Shown here: positions 27,788 through 35,821 of the stretch, piece by piece | Layout: every line of letters begins with the position of its first letter | How positions within the stretch are numbered: the first letter of the stretch is position 1 | Assembly: GCF_000235565.1 (NCBI RefSeq) | Contig: NC_017527.1 | Coordinates: 2,232,001-2,296,000 of the forward strand | Reading direction: 5' to 3' | Length of the DNA stretch: 64,000 nucleotides | From: Methanothrix harundinacea 6Ac | Lineage (GTDB): Archaea; Halobacteriota; Methanosarcinia; Methanotrichales; Methanotrichaceae | Program-made: the position numbers and the translations under genes | Notes under the pieces: generated by a model | The model's input: only the letters and a program-made list of their open reading frames with translations | Databases searched by the model: none | Told to the model about the DNA's origin: nothing

Positions 27788-27866
27788 CCAGTAACCGATA
27801 GTCAGTACGTTACTGGCCAAATTTTTCATAGATTACTATGATTTGGCAAGAATTAAAAAGGAGGAG
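27788..27866 (+). promoter_or_regulatory. mtr leader with two inverted repeats and a Shine-Dalgarno site
   Basis: CCAGTAAC (27788-27795) and GTTACTGG (27809-27816) form an 8-bp inverted repeat with a 13-bp spacer around the predicted transcription start, so it is more likely an operator than an RNA hairpin. CATAG-ATTA-CTATG (27827-27840) is a small hairpin in the leader. A strong AAGGAGGAG site follows shortly before the mtrE ATG. Confidence 0.55.
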
Positions 27867-27871
27867 AGCAA

Positions 27872-28780
27872 ATGGACATGGTTAGCATGGGGCTCCTAGC
27901 AGCTATGGGCGCCCTTGCGACAGTAGCCGGTGCAAGCGAGGACTTAGAGTCCGATGTGGGTTCTCAGAGCAACCCCAACTCACAGGTCCAGTTGGCTGCC
28001 CAGGTGGGTCACACCCACAGGATATACAACAAAGCCATCTCTGGAGAGCCCCCATCGAACGCTCTTTACGCCGCCCTTGCCGCAGTTACAGCTAGTGTCT
28101 TGATGTCCGGGTATGGCATGAACGCGTTCTTTGCGATCGCCATCGGCTCGGTTATGGCCGCGATCTTCAACGGCATCTTTTCTGTCACCGCCTACATGGG
28201 CAGGAACACGAGCCAGGCGCGGTTCAACCAGTACGTCTACCTGGACGTTCTGCGGACTCACACCACCGCCATCATGGCACATGCGTACATCACTGCCTTC
28301 TGCGTAGTCACCATCTCCTACATCATGACAGCCCCGTGGCTTCCGATTCAGCACCCGTTCCCGTTCCCCCTCGTCGCCATGATATGGGGGCTCGCCATCG
28401 GAGCCATAGGATCGTCTACGGGAGACGTCCACTATGGAGGAGAGAGGGAGTTTCAGAACTACATCTTCGGGGCGGGGCTCAACGCCGCCAACTCCGGTGA
28501 CATCGTCACCAGGGCCGAGGCTGGCCTGAGGAGCTCCATCGACAACGTCTGGTTCTGCGCCCGATTCGGAGGCCCCGTCACCGGGATGGCCTTCGGGCTG
28601 ACGGTCTTCCTGGACAACTGGCGGACCACCATCTTCGATCCCGCCACCCAGGGATGGTATGCGGTCCTGACCGGGATAGTGATCGTCATTCTGTTCATCG
28701 TCTACAACAGAATCCTGGAGATCAGAGCGAGAAAGAGGTACGGGCCCTATCCCGAATACAAGGGGGACATTGAGGCATGA
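27872..28780 (+). CDS. mtrE: Methyl-H4(S)MPT:CoM methyltransferase subunit E
   Basis: A 302-residue integral membrane subunit of the Mtr complex, which couples methyl transfer to coenzyme M with Na+ export. It has several hydrophobic helices (YAALAAVTASVLMSGYGMNAFFAIAIGS, VVTISYIMTAPWLPI, LVAMIWGLAIGAIGSSTGD) and the conserved VGSQSNPNSQVQLAAQVGHTHRIYNKAISGEPP near the N-terminus. It is the first gene of the eight-gene operon and overlaps mtrD by four bases (ATGA). It is preceded by a strong ribosome binding site, fitting high expression. Confidence 0.97.
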   Translation: MDMVSMGLLAAMGALATVAGASEDLESDVGSQSNPNSQVQLAAQVGHTHRIYNKAISGEPPSNALYAALAAVTASVLMSGYGMNAFFAIAIGSVMAAIFNGIFSVTAYMGRNTSQARFNQYVYLDVLRTHTTAIMAHAYITAFCVVTISYIMTAPWLPIQHPFPFPLVAMIWGLAIGAIGSSTGDVHYGGEREFQNYIFGAGLNAANSGDIVTRAEAGLRSSIDNVWFCARFGGPVTGMAFGLTVFLDNWRTTIFDPATQGWYAVLTGIVIVILFIVYNRILEIRARKRYGPYPEYKGDIEA

Positions 28781-29472
28781 TTCCTCCGATTGACGCTAAC
28801 ATGCTAGTGCACATAATTGAGATCGTCATTGGCGGGCTATTGGTGGGCATAGGCGTCCACTTCGTCCCCGTCGGTGGCGCACCAGCCGCCATGGCCCAGG
28901 CCACCGGGGTGGGGACCGGGACTGTGCAGCTGGCCGCCGGCTCTGGCCTCACCGGCCTCTTGAGCGCCGGCCTGATGTTGAACTACACCGACAGCATTCT
29001 CCTGGTGGTTATCAGCGGTGCCGTCGGCGCCATGATCATGATCGATGCCACCATGATCGTCGGAAACTGGGTCTACATCTACGGCGTCGGGACTCCCTTG
29101 GCATCCGCCAAGGCGAACTACGACCCGATCACCAAAGATTCCCAGGCGCCCTACGTCGCCCCCGGGACCGTCGGCCAGGGCATACCCACCGTCTGCTTCG
29201 TCAGCGGGACGATCGGCGGCCTCCTCGGCGGCGCCGGTGGATCCCTGATCTACTACGTCCTCTATCAGATCAACCGGGACCCGGGCCTCTCGGCCTTCTT
29301 CGCCATCGGAATCTTCGTGGTGAACGCCGTCATCGCCTCCTACAACATCCAGGGGACGATCGAGGGGTTCCACGACCCCAAGTTCAAGCGGGTTCCGCGG
29401 GCCTTCCAGGTCTGTCTGGTGGCATCGCTGATCATTGCAATATTCGCCGTCCTGATTTCGGGAGGTCACTGA
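28777..29472 (+). CDS. mtrD: Mtr subunit D
   Basis: A 231-residue polytopic membrane subunit of the Na+-translocating methyltransferase. It has about six predicted helices and typical segments such as IGGLLVGIGVHFVPVGGAPAAMAQATGVGTG and GTPLASAKANYDPITKD. It overlaps mtrE and is separated by a single base from mtrC. With MtrC and MtrE it forms the membrane part thought to conduct sodium. Confidence 0.96.
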   Translation: MIPPIDANMLVHIIEIVIGGLLVGIGVHFVPVGGAPAAMAQATGVGTGTVQLAAGSGLTGLLSAGLMLNYTDSILLVVISGAVGAMIMIDATMIVGNWVYIYGVGTPLASAKANYDPITKDSQAPYVAPGTVGQGIPTVCFVSGTIGGLLGGAGGSLIYYVLYQINRDPGLSAFFAIGIFVVNAVIASYNIQGTIEGFHDPKFKRVPRAFQVCLVASLIIAIFAVLISGGH

Positions 29473-29473
29473 T

Positions 29474-30277
29474 ATGAGCGTTGCAGCAGGTGGAGGAGCA
29501 GCCAAGATCGACAAGACGAAGCTGATGATGTACGGCCTCGGCGGCGGAGTCCTCGGCATATACCTGGCCCACGTCCTAAACGAGGTCACCGGGACCGATT
29601 ACTTCTCGTTCCTGGCTGGCCTCGGCGTCATCGCCGCTGTGGTGATGGGGTCGGACGCCGTCAGGAGGGTCTGCAGCTACGGCATCGGCACGGGAGTTCC
29701 GTCCATCGGCCTGATGGCCATGGGGATGGGGCTCGTCGCAGCGATGTTCGGCCTATCCATCGGAGGCGTCGCCGGCCCCATCATAGGGATCGCCGTCTCC
29801 ATGGGCTTCGGATACGTCGTAGGCCTTCTCACTAACAAGATCATCAAGATGAACATCCCCGTCCTGGAGGAGGCTCTGATGACCCTGGGCGGCGCCGGGG
29901 CGATAGTCCTGATAGGCCTGGGGGTCATGATCTCCGGAGTTATAGACTATCGGGTTATCATCGCAAACGTCATCGATACCGGATATATAGCCATAGTCTT
30001 CATCATCGGAAGCCTGGCCATACTGCACCCCTTCAACGCCAACCTCGGCCCCGACGAGACCCAGGACAGAACCCTCGTCCACTCCGTCTCCGCGGGAGCC
30101 CTGGCGATGTTCGCCGTCGGGATCGCGTCCCTGGAGACCATAGGCGTCGAGGGCTTCGTCTCGATATTCGTGGCCGCCGTCGTCTGGATCGTCTTCTTCA
30201 AGAAGTTCTTCGATCTGGTGAAGAGGGACTCCGCCGGCGTCAAGGGGACGGGTCTTCTTCCTGAGGGAGGTATGTAG
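29474..30277 (+). CDS. mtrC: Mtr subunit C
   Basis: A 267-residue membrane subunit with about seven hydrophobic helices (LSIGGVAGPIIGIAVSMGFGYVVGLL, LGGAGAIVLIGLGVMISGVIDY) and the conserved GSDAVRRVCSYGIGTGVPSIG and HPFNANLGPDETQDRT segments. It is translated directly after mtrD and abuts mtrB without a gap. Confidence 0.96.
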   Translation: MSVAAGGGAAKIDKTKLMMYGLGGGVLGIYLAHVLNEVTGTDYFSFLAGLGVIAAVVMGSDAVRRVCSYGIGTGVPSIGLMAMGMGLVAAMFGLSIGGVAGPIIGIAVSMGFGYVVGLLTNKIIKMNIPVLEEALMTLGGAGAIVLIGLGVMISGVIDYRVIIANVIDTGYIAIVFIIGSLAILHPFNANLGPDETQDRTLVHSVSAGALAMFAVGIASLETIGVEGFVSIFVAAVVWIVFFKKFFDLVKRDSAGVKGTGLLPEGGM

Positions 30278-30589
30278 ATGGGAATAGTCAGAGCTTCTCC
30301 CTCCGATCTGCACCTGGTCTTCGATCCCCTGGAGGGGATGATCGCAGAGGAGAGGGACGACGTCATCCAGTTCGCTCTGGACCCGATCATGGCCCAGATC
30401 GATGAGATAAACAAGGCAGCCGACGACCTGGTCAACTCCCTTGACCCCCGGGCGCCGCTCCTCAACTCCTACAAGGGGAGGGAGGGGGCGAGCTACATGG
30501 CGGGGATCTACACCAACATCTGGTACGGGTTCATCATCGGCCTCGTCGTCGCCTTCGTGTACTTACTCTCCCATGGGGGTGTCTTCTGA
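30278..30589 (+). CDS. mtrB: Mtr subunit B
   Basis: A 103-residue single-span membrane protein: a soluble acidic N-terminal part (DPLEGMIAEERDDVIQFALDPI), then one C-terminal TM helix (FIIGLVVAFVYLLS). Its length and arrangement match MtrB. Its start and stop abut mtrC and mtrA. Confidence 0.95.
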   Translation: MGIVRASPSDLHLVFDPLEGMIAEERDDVIQFALDPIMAQIDEINKAADDLVNSLDPRAPLLNSYKGREGASYMAGIYTNIWYGFIIGLVVAFVYLLSHGGVF

Positions 30590-31318
30590 ATGGCCAACAA
30601 GAAGCCGACATCCGACCCCTGGCCCTGGCTCACCGGCGAGTACGTGGTGGGAAACCCCGAGAGCCCGGTGGCTGTGGTGACCTGCGGGTCTCACCTGAAC
30701 AACGCGCCTTTCATCGATGCGGGATCAGCCCTCGCAGGCCCCTGCAAGACCGAGAACATCGGCATCGAGAAGATGGTGGCCAACATCATCTCCAACCCCA
30801 ACATCAGGTTTCTGATCATAACCGGGATGGAGGTCAAGGGCCACATCACGGGGCAGGCGATTGAGGCCTTCGCCGCCAACGGCATCGATCAGGAAGGAAG
30901 GATCGTGGGGGCGACGGGCGCCATCCCCTTCATCCAGAACCTGACTCCAGAGGCGATTGAGAGGTTCAAGCAGCAGATAACTACGATCAACATCATCGAC
31001 ACCGAGGATACCGGCACCATCGTCTCCAAGATCAAGGAGTGCGTCTCCAAAGATCCGGGCGCCCTAGACGTTGAGCCCATGGCGGTGGAGATATCCGAGG
31101 GCGAAGCGGAGGAGGAGGCCCACGGCCTTCGTCCCATGGCGGGGGAGATCGCCAACATCCGGGCACGGATGAGGCAGATCGACGCCGCAGTCATGAACAT
31201 GGGGATCCAGAACAAGTACTCTGCCGGCATCTACGCCGGAAAGATCGAGGGGATCGCAGCGGGGCTGACGATCGTTCTGGTCCTCTTCGGACTGATCCTC
31301 AGCATCGGAGGGATGTGA
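30590..31318 (+). CDS. mtrA: Mtr subunit A, corrinoid-binding
   Basis: A 242-residue subunit that carries the cobamide accepting the methyl group. The cytosolic domain contains PWPWLTGEYVVGNPESPVAVVTCGSHL. The ligand histidine is His85 in ITGMEVKGHITGQ, equivalent to His84 of the characterised Methanothermobacter protein. One C-terminal membrane anchor (LTIVLVLFGLILSIGGM) is present. It abuts mtrB, with mtrF starting one base after its stop. Confidence 0.97.
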   Translation: MANKKPTSDPWPWLTGEYVVGNPESPVAVVTCGSHLNNAPFIDAGSALAGPCKTENIGIEKMVANIISNPNIRFLIITGMEVKGHITGQAIEAFAANGIDQEGRIVGATGAIPFIQNLTPEAIERFKQQITTINIIDTEDTGTIVSKIKECVSKDPGALDVEPMAVEISEGEAEEEAHGLRPMAGEIANIRARMRQIDAAVMNMGIQNKYSAGIYAGKIEGIAAGLTIVLVLFGLILSIGGM

Positions 31319-31319
31319 G

Positions 31320-31592
31320 ATGGCAGATGAAGAGATTGTGAGCGGAGAGGGCGCAGGAGCAGGGAAGCCGATAACTGCCGACATCCCATACGGAAAGGGG
31401 CTTCCCACGGTGCTGGCCCCCTTCATGGGGCCCTTCGACCAGATCACCGACAGCGTCCTGTACAGGGCGCAGCTGGTGGTCAGAGATCAGAAGCTCAGCT
31501 CGGGGGTAAACGCCGCGATGCCGATCGGAGCGGTCGTCGGGTTCCTCTTCGCGATCCTGATGGTCCTCTTGCCAGTGTACATTATGACCTGA
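31320..31592 (+). CDS. mtrF: Mtr subunit F
   Basis: A 90-residue small subunit with a cytosolic N-terminus (GKGLPTVLAPFMGPFDQITDSVLYRAQL) related to part of MtrA, and a single C-terminal TM helix (VVGFLFAILMVLLPVYIM). Sixth gene of the operon. Confidence 0.94.
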   Translation: MADEEIVSGEGAGAGKPITADIPYGKGLPTVLAPFMGPFDQITDSVLYRAQLVVRDQKLSSGVNAAMPIGAVVGFLFAILMVLLPVYIMT

Positions 31593-31604
31593 GGTGATAC
31601 ATTC

Positions 31605-31829
31605 ATGGCTCAAAACAATCGAGACGTAGTACCCAGCGTCGTAGTAGACCCGGACCAGTACAGGGAGGTCCTGGACAAGCTGGCCAAGATCGACGAGAAG
31701 ATCGAGTTCGTCAGCGCGGAGATAGCCCAGAGGCAGGGCAAGAAGATCGGCAGAGATATAGGCGTCCTTTATGGGGTCTGTGGAGGATTAATATTAGTGC
31801 TGGCATACTATTTGCTGGCGGTTGCGTGA
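31605..31829 (+). CDS. mtrG: Mtr subunit G
   Basis: A 74-residue single-span subunit. The N-terminal helix (DPDQYREVLDKLAKIDEKIEFVSAEIAQRQGKKIGRDIG) is followed by one membrane helix (LYGVCGGLILVLAYYLLAV). Its length and order match MtrG. Confidence 0.94.
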   Translation: MAQNNRDVVPSVVVDPDQYREVLDKLAKIDEKIEFVSAEIAQRQGKKIGRDIGVLYGVCGGLILVLAYYLLAVA

Positions 31830-31838
31830 GGGTTTGAT

Positions 31839-32774
31839 ATGTTCAGGTTTGACAAGAAACAAGAGGTATTCGAGTTCGGCAAGATCAAGGTGGGAGGTCA
31901 GCCCGGCGAGTACCCCACCGTGTGCATTGGGACGATGTTCTACTCCCGGCACAAGATAGTGACCAACGAGGAGAAGGGTATCTTCGATGTGGCTGCCGCG
32001 GAGAAGCTCTGGAAGGACCAGGAAGAGATGAGCGACACCACCGGGAACCCCTGCTTCAACCAGATCGTCGCCGAGACGAACGAAGCCATGACCAAGTACC
32101 TGGACTGGTTCGTCGAGATATCCGACGCCCCCTTCCTGGTGGACTCCAGCGCCCCGAGCGTGCGGGGCTTCGGGGTCAAGTACGCCACCGAGATCGGCGT
32201 CGCCGACCGGGCGATCCACAACTCCATCAACGCCAGCATCACCCCTGAGGAGTTCCAGGCCGTCAAGGAGAGCGACCTCGACGCCGCCATAGTCCTCGCC
32301 TTCAACGCCCTCGACTCCACCACCAAGGGGAAGATGGACGTCCTCACCAAGGCTGCGGGAGGCGCGGAGAAGGGGATGCTCGACTACGCCGCCGAGGCGG
32401 GGATCACCAGGCCCCTCATCGACGTCGCCGCCATGCCCCTCGGGAACGGCTCCGGCGCCACCATCCGGGCCGGGATCGCCGTCAAGGCCCTCCTGGGGCT
32501 CCCCGTCGGCGCAGGCTACCACAACGGCGCCTCCGCCTGGGACTGGATGAAGAAGTACAAGAAGGTGAACAAGGCAGCCTTCCCGCCGGTGGACATCGGA
32601 TCGAACCTCGTCGCCGGGATCATGGGAGCCGACTACTACCTCTACGGCCCCATCGAGAACGCGACGATGGTCTTCCCAGCCGCGGCCATGGTCGACATCA
32701 TGTGCGCAGAGAGCGCAAAAGAGCTCGGCCTGGAAGTTCTGGACCCGAACCACCCGATCAAGAAGCTCCTTTGA
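31839..32774 (+). CDS. mtrH: Mtr subunit H, methyltransferase
   Basis: A 311-residue soluble TIM-barrel subunit that moves the methyl group from methyl-H4(S)MPT to the corrinoid on MtrA. It starts MFRFDKKQEVFEFGKIKVGGQPGEYPTV, with typical DTTGNPCFNQ, SAPSVRG and GVADRAIHNSINAS segments. It is the last gene of the operon and is followed by a T-rich tract. Confidence 0.97.
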   Translation: MFRFDKKQEVFEFGKIKVGGQPGEYPTVCIGTMFYSRHKIVTNEEKGIFDVAAAEKLWKDQEEMSDTTGNPCFNQIVAETNEAMTKYLDWFVEISDAPFLVDSSAPSVRGFGVKYATEIGVADRAIHNSINASITPEEFQAVKESDLDAAIVLAFNALDSTTKGKMDVLTKAAGGAEKGMLDYAAEAGITRPLIDVAAMPLGNGSGATIRAGIAVKALLGLPVGAGYHNGASAWDWMKKYKKVNKAAFPPVDIGSNLVAGIMGADYYLYGPIENATMVFPAAAMVDIMCAESAKELGLEVLDPNHPIKKLL

Positions 32775-32782
32775 AACCCCCT

Positions 32783-32802
32783 TCTCTTTTTTTCTTTTTT
32801 TG
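32783..32802 (+). terminator. Oligo-T terminator of the mtr operon
   Basis: CTTTTTTTCTTTTTTT directly follows the mtrH stop, without a hairpin. This is typical of archaeal termination on U-rich transcripts. Confidence 0.7.
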
Positions 32803-32812
32803 AGGGATCTTC

Positions 32813-33463
32813 TTGCCGGTCCGGGTGGAGATCAGAGCCGCCTTCGGCGGCGTTCGTTTCAAGTGTCAGCGCTGCGGCTCCTGCTGCCATCACCGGAGGC
32901 CCCGGGAGTTCGACGACCTCATCCCCCCCGAGAGGATGGCGGAGTTCTTGGAGAAGAGCAACCTGATTTACCTGACGGAGAGGGACATCGACGCCATCAG
33001 CAAGAAGACGGGCCTGGACCCCCAAGAGTTTGTCGACACCCTCTATGAAGATAGGAGGGGATCTGTCATGGTCGAGGAAGGCGGGAAGAAGGTGATCCTG
33101 GACCTCCCGGTGATGAGGTCGAGGGAGCCGGACGGATCCTGCGTCTTCTTCCAGGAAGGGAGGGGGTGCACCATCTACCCAGTGCGGCCGACGGCCTGCC
33201 GCCTCTTTCCCTTCGTCGTCGTCGAAAAGTCCGGCCCTGCGGGAGCGATCGTCCTCGAGATAGGCTACAACCCCACCTGCCCCGGGATCGGCGAGGGGAA
33301 GGGGCCGGAGAGAAAGAGGCTCGAGAAGCTCGTCGCCGGCCAGTTCGCCGAGAGGATGGGGTCGGTGGGGGCGCAGGTCCAGAGGCTGAGGATGGAGGGA
33401 AAGATCCACCCCGAGGCCCGGATCTACAGGACGATGCCGGGGAGGAGGAGAAGGCCTGGATGA
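32813..33463 (+). CDS. YkgJ-type cysteine-cluster protein
   Basis: A 216-residue member of the YkgJ/FliB zinc- or iron-chelating family. The metal ligands are visible as FKCQRCGSCCHHR near the N-terminus and GCTIYPVRPTACRLFPF in the middle. The start is the TTG at 32813; a GTG at 32825 is an alternative. It begins just after the mtr terminator, so it may be read by leak-through or from its own promoter. The function of the family is poorly defined. Confidence 0.85.
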   Translation: MPVRVEIRAAFGGVRFKCQRCGSCCHHRRPREFDDLIPPERMAEFLEKSNLIYLTERDIDAISKKTGLDPQEFVDTLYEDRRGSVMVEEGGKKVILDLPVMRSREPDGSCVFFQEGRGCTIYPVRPTACRLFPFVVVEKSGPAGAIVLEIGYNPTCPGIGEGKGPERKRLEKLVAGQFAERMGSVGAQVQRLRMEGKIHPEARIYRTMPGRRRRPG

Positions 33464-33692
33464 AATGGATCGAAGAGAGCAGCAGATGCCAATATGCCGG
33501 GATCACCGAAATTCTCTCCCTTCGTCTACACTTTGGATACCGGGTTGGGAGCTCTTGGGCCGAGACGATCCTCTCTTTCCAGCCTGGATACATACCATCT
33601 AGATCGGATTAATCTTAAACATGATTATTAAATAAGATCAGTGCGGTGGTCTCGTTCGGATCTTCGCAGATCGCTCAATTAGAGGGATACTC

Positions 33693-35747
33693 ATGAAACG
33701 AGCTTTAATTGGAGTAGCGGTCCTTGCCCTCCTCTCGATAGTGGGATGGGCCCAGGGGATCGGCTCGACGGATGGAGAGATGCCCGCGGAAGATGCAGAT
33801 CCGCTCATATCGCGAGAACTGCTCTTCGGCAATCCCGACAAGATCACTGTACGAACGAGCCCCGACGGTTCCAGGATCAGCTACCTCGCCCCCAAAGACG
33901 GGGTCCTGAACGTCTGGGTGGGACCTATAGAGGACCCGGAAGCTGCAGAGCCCGTCACCAACGACACCTATCGGGGCATCCGCTCCTACTCATGGGCCCA
34001 CACCAACGAGCACATCCTCTATATCCAGGACAAGGACGGGGATGAGAACTGGCGGATCTACAGCGTCAACCTGAGGAGCGGCGAGATGAGAGACCTCACC
34101 CCCTTCGAGGATGTCCAGGCCAGGATTGTAAAGGTCAGCCGCAACTTCCCTGAGGAGATCATCGTCGGCCTCAACGACCGCGATCCCGAGTACCACGACC
34201 TCTATCGCCTGAACATAGAGACCGGGAAGATGACCCTGATCCAGGAGAACGGATATTTTTCATCCTTCGACATCGATGACGATTATGCCGTCAGGTTTGC
34301 GACGAATATGACCTGCGACGGCGGTGCCGAGATCTTCCGGCCGACGGGAGAAGGCGGATGGGAGGTCTTCACGGAGATCCCGATGGAGGACGTGATTACG
34401 ACGGGATCGATCGGCTTCAACAAGACCGGCGAGATCTTGTACTTCGTCGACAGCCGCGGCCGGAATACGGCGGCGCTCTTCGCCATGAATCCAGCGACGG
34501 GGGTAAAGACCCTGATCGCCGAAGATCCGAGGTCGGATTTCAGCGACTGGATGGTCCACCCCACTGAGAAGAACGTCCAGGCGGCTGCCTTCACCTACGA
34601 GCGGAAGGACTGGCAGGTGATCGACGGATCGGTGGGCGACGACCTGGCCTTCCTCAAAACCGTCGACGATGGCGACATCGAGGTGGTGAGCCGGTCTCTC
34701 GACGACAGGACCTGGATCGTCGTCTACGTCGTGGACGATGGCCCCTTCAGATATTACCGGTACGATAGCGAGAAGAAAGAGGCGGAGTTCCTCTTCACAA
34801 ATCGTAAGGATCTGGAAGATCTGGCCTTAGCCAAGATGATGATCCCGACCGTCATCGTCTCGCGGGACGGTCTGAACCTGGTGAGCTACTATACGTTGCC
34901 TCTCGGATCCGACCGGGATGGGGACGGAAGGCCGGAGGAGCCCCTCCCCATGGTCCTGTACGTCCACGGCGGCCCCTGGGCCCGGGACGTCTGGGACTAT
35001 AACCCCGCCCATCAGTGGCTTGCCAACCGGGGGTACGCCGTCCTGAGCGTCAACTTCCGCGGATCTACGGGCTTTGGGAAGGATTTCGTCAACAGAGGAA
35101 ACCTGGAATGGGGAGCGAGGATGCACGACGACCTGATCGACGCCGTCGATTGGGCGGTGGGAGAGGGGATCGCAGATCCAGATAGGGTGGCGATCATGGG
35201 CGGGAGCTACGGAGGGTACGCGACCCTGGTGGGGCTCACCTTCACTCCGGAGGTCTTTGCCTGCGGCGTCGACATAGTGGGCCCCTCAAACCTCACCTCC
35301 CTGATCGAGACGATACCCCCCTACTGGCAGCCTCAGATCGAGCTCTTCGCGACCCGGATGGGCGACCACAGGACCGAAGAGGGACGACGGCTCCTCTTCG
35401 AGCGCTCTCCCATCAACCGCGTCGAGAATATCGCGCGGCCTCTTCTGATAGGCCAGGGCGCCAACGATCCCCGGGTCAGCCAGAACGAGTCGGACCAGAT
35501 CGTCGGGGCGATGCAGGAGAAGGGGATTCCTGTGACCTACGTCCTCTATCCAGATGAGGGTCACGGCTTCGCTCGGCCGGAGAACAGAATGTCGTTCTTC
35601 GCCGTCGCTGAGGCCTTCCTATCCGAGCACCTCGGCGGAAGGTTTGAGCCCGTAGGAGACGACTTCGATAATTCGACGATCACCGTCCCCATAGGGGCTG
35701 AGGAGGTCCCAGGGCTGAAGGAGGCCCTCTCGGACCGATCAGCCTGA
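33693..35747 (+). CDS. Exported S9-family prolyl oligopeptidase-type peptidase
   Basis: A 684-residue peptidase with a signal peptide (ALIGVAVLALLSIVGWAQG). The N-terminal beta-propeller (~50-390) is followed by an alpha/beta hydrolase domain. The nucleophile is Ser505 in GGSYGGYAT; the acid is likely the Asp in GQGANDPRVS and the base is the His in DEGHGF. The oxyanion region is LYVHGGPWARD. The family hydrolyses short peptides or acyl-amino acids. It is convergent with the exported M3 peptidase gene, so both may serve peptide turnover outside the membrane. Confidence 0.93.
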   Translation: MKRALIGVAVLALLSIVGWAQGIGSTDGEMPAEDADPLISRELLFGNPDKITVRTSPDGSRISYLAPKDGVLNVWVGPIEDPEAAEPVTNDTYRGIRSYSWAHTNEHILYIQDKDGDENWRIYSVNLRSGEMRDLTPFEDVQARIVKVSRNFPEEIIVGLNDRDPEYHDLYRLNIETGKMTLIQENGYFSSFDIDDDYAVRFATNMTCDGGAEIFRPTGEGGWEVFTEIPMEDVITTGSIGFNKTGEILYFVDSRGRNTAALFAMNPATGVKTLIAEDPRSDFSDWMVHPTEKNVQAAAFTYERKDWQVIDGSVGDDLAFLKTVDDGDIEVVSRSLDDRTWIVVYVVDDGPFRYYRYDSEKKEAEFLFTNRKDLEDLALAKMMIPTVIVSRDGLNLVSYYTLPLGSDRDGDGRPEEPLPMVLYVHGGPWARDVWDYNPAHQWLANRGYAVLSVNFRGSTGFGKDFVNRGNLEWGARMHDDLIDAVDWAVGEGIADPDRVAIMGGSYGGYATLVGLTFTPEVFACGVDIVGPSNLTSLIETIPPYWQPQIELFATRMGDHRTEEGRRLLFERSPINRVENIARPLLIGQGANDPRVSQNESDQIVGAMQEKGIPVTYVLYPDEGHGFARPENRMSFFAVAEAFLSEHLGGRFEPVGDDFDNSTITVPIGAEEVPGLKEALSDRSA

Positions 35748-35821
35748 TGGAGTCCTCCTCCCTTCGGCGGTGGAGAAGAAAATAGAGATAGAAATAGAGA
35801 CGAAGGGGGCCGGGGGAGGGC

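Noticed and set aside
35766-35812. Short purine-rich repeat (GAGATAGAAATAGAG) after the S9 peptidase
   Set aside because: Low-complexity sequence between convergent genes; too short to support a function.
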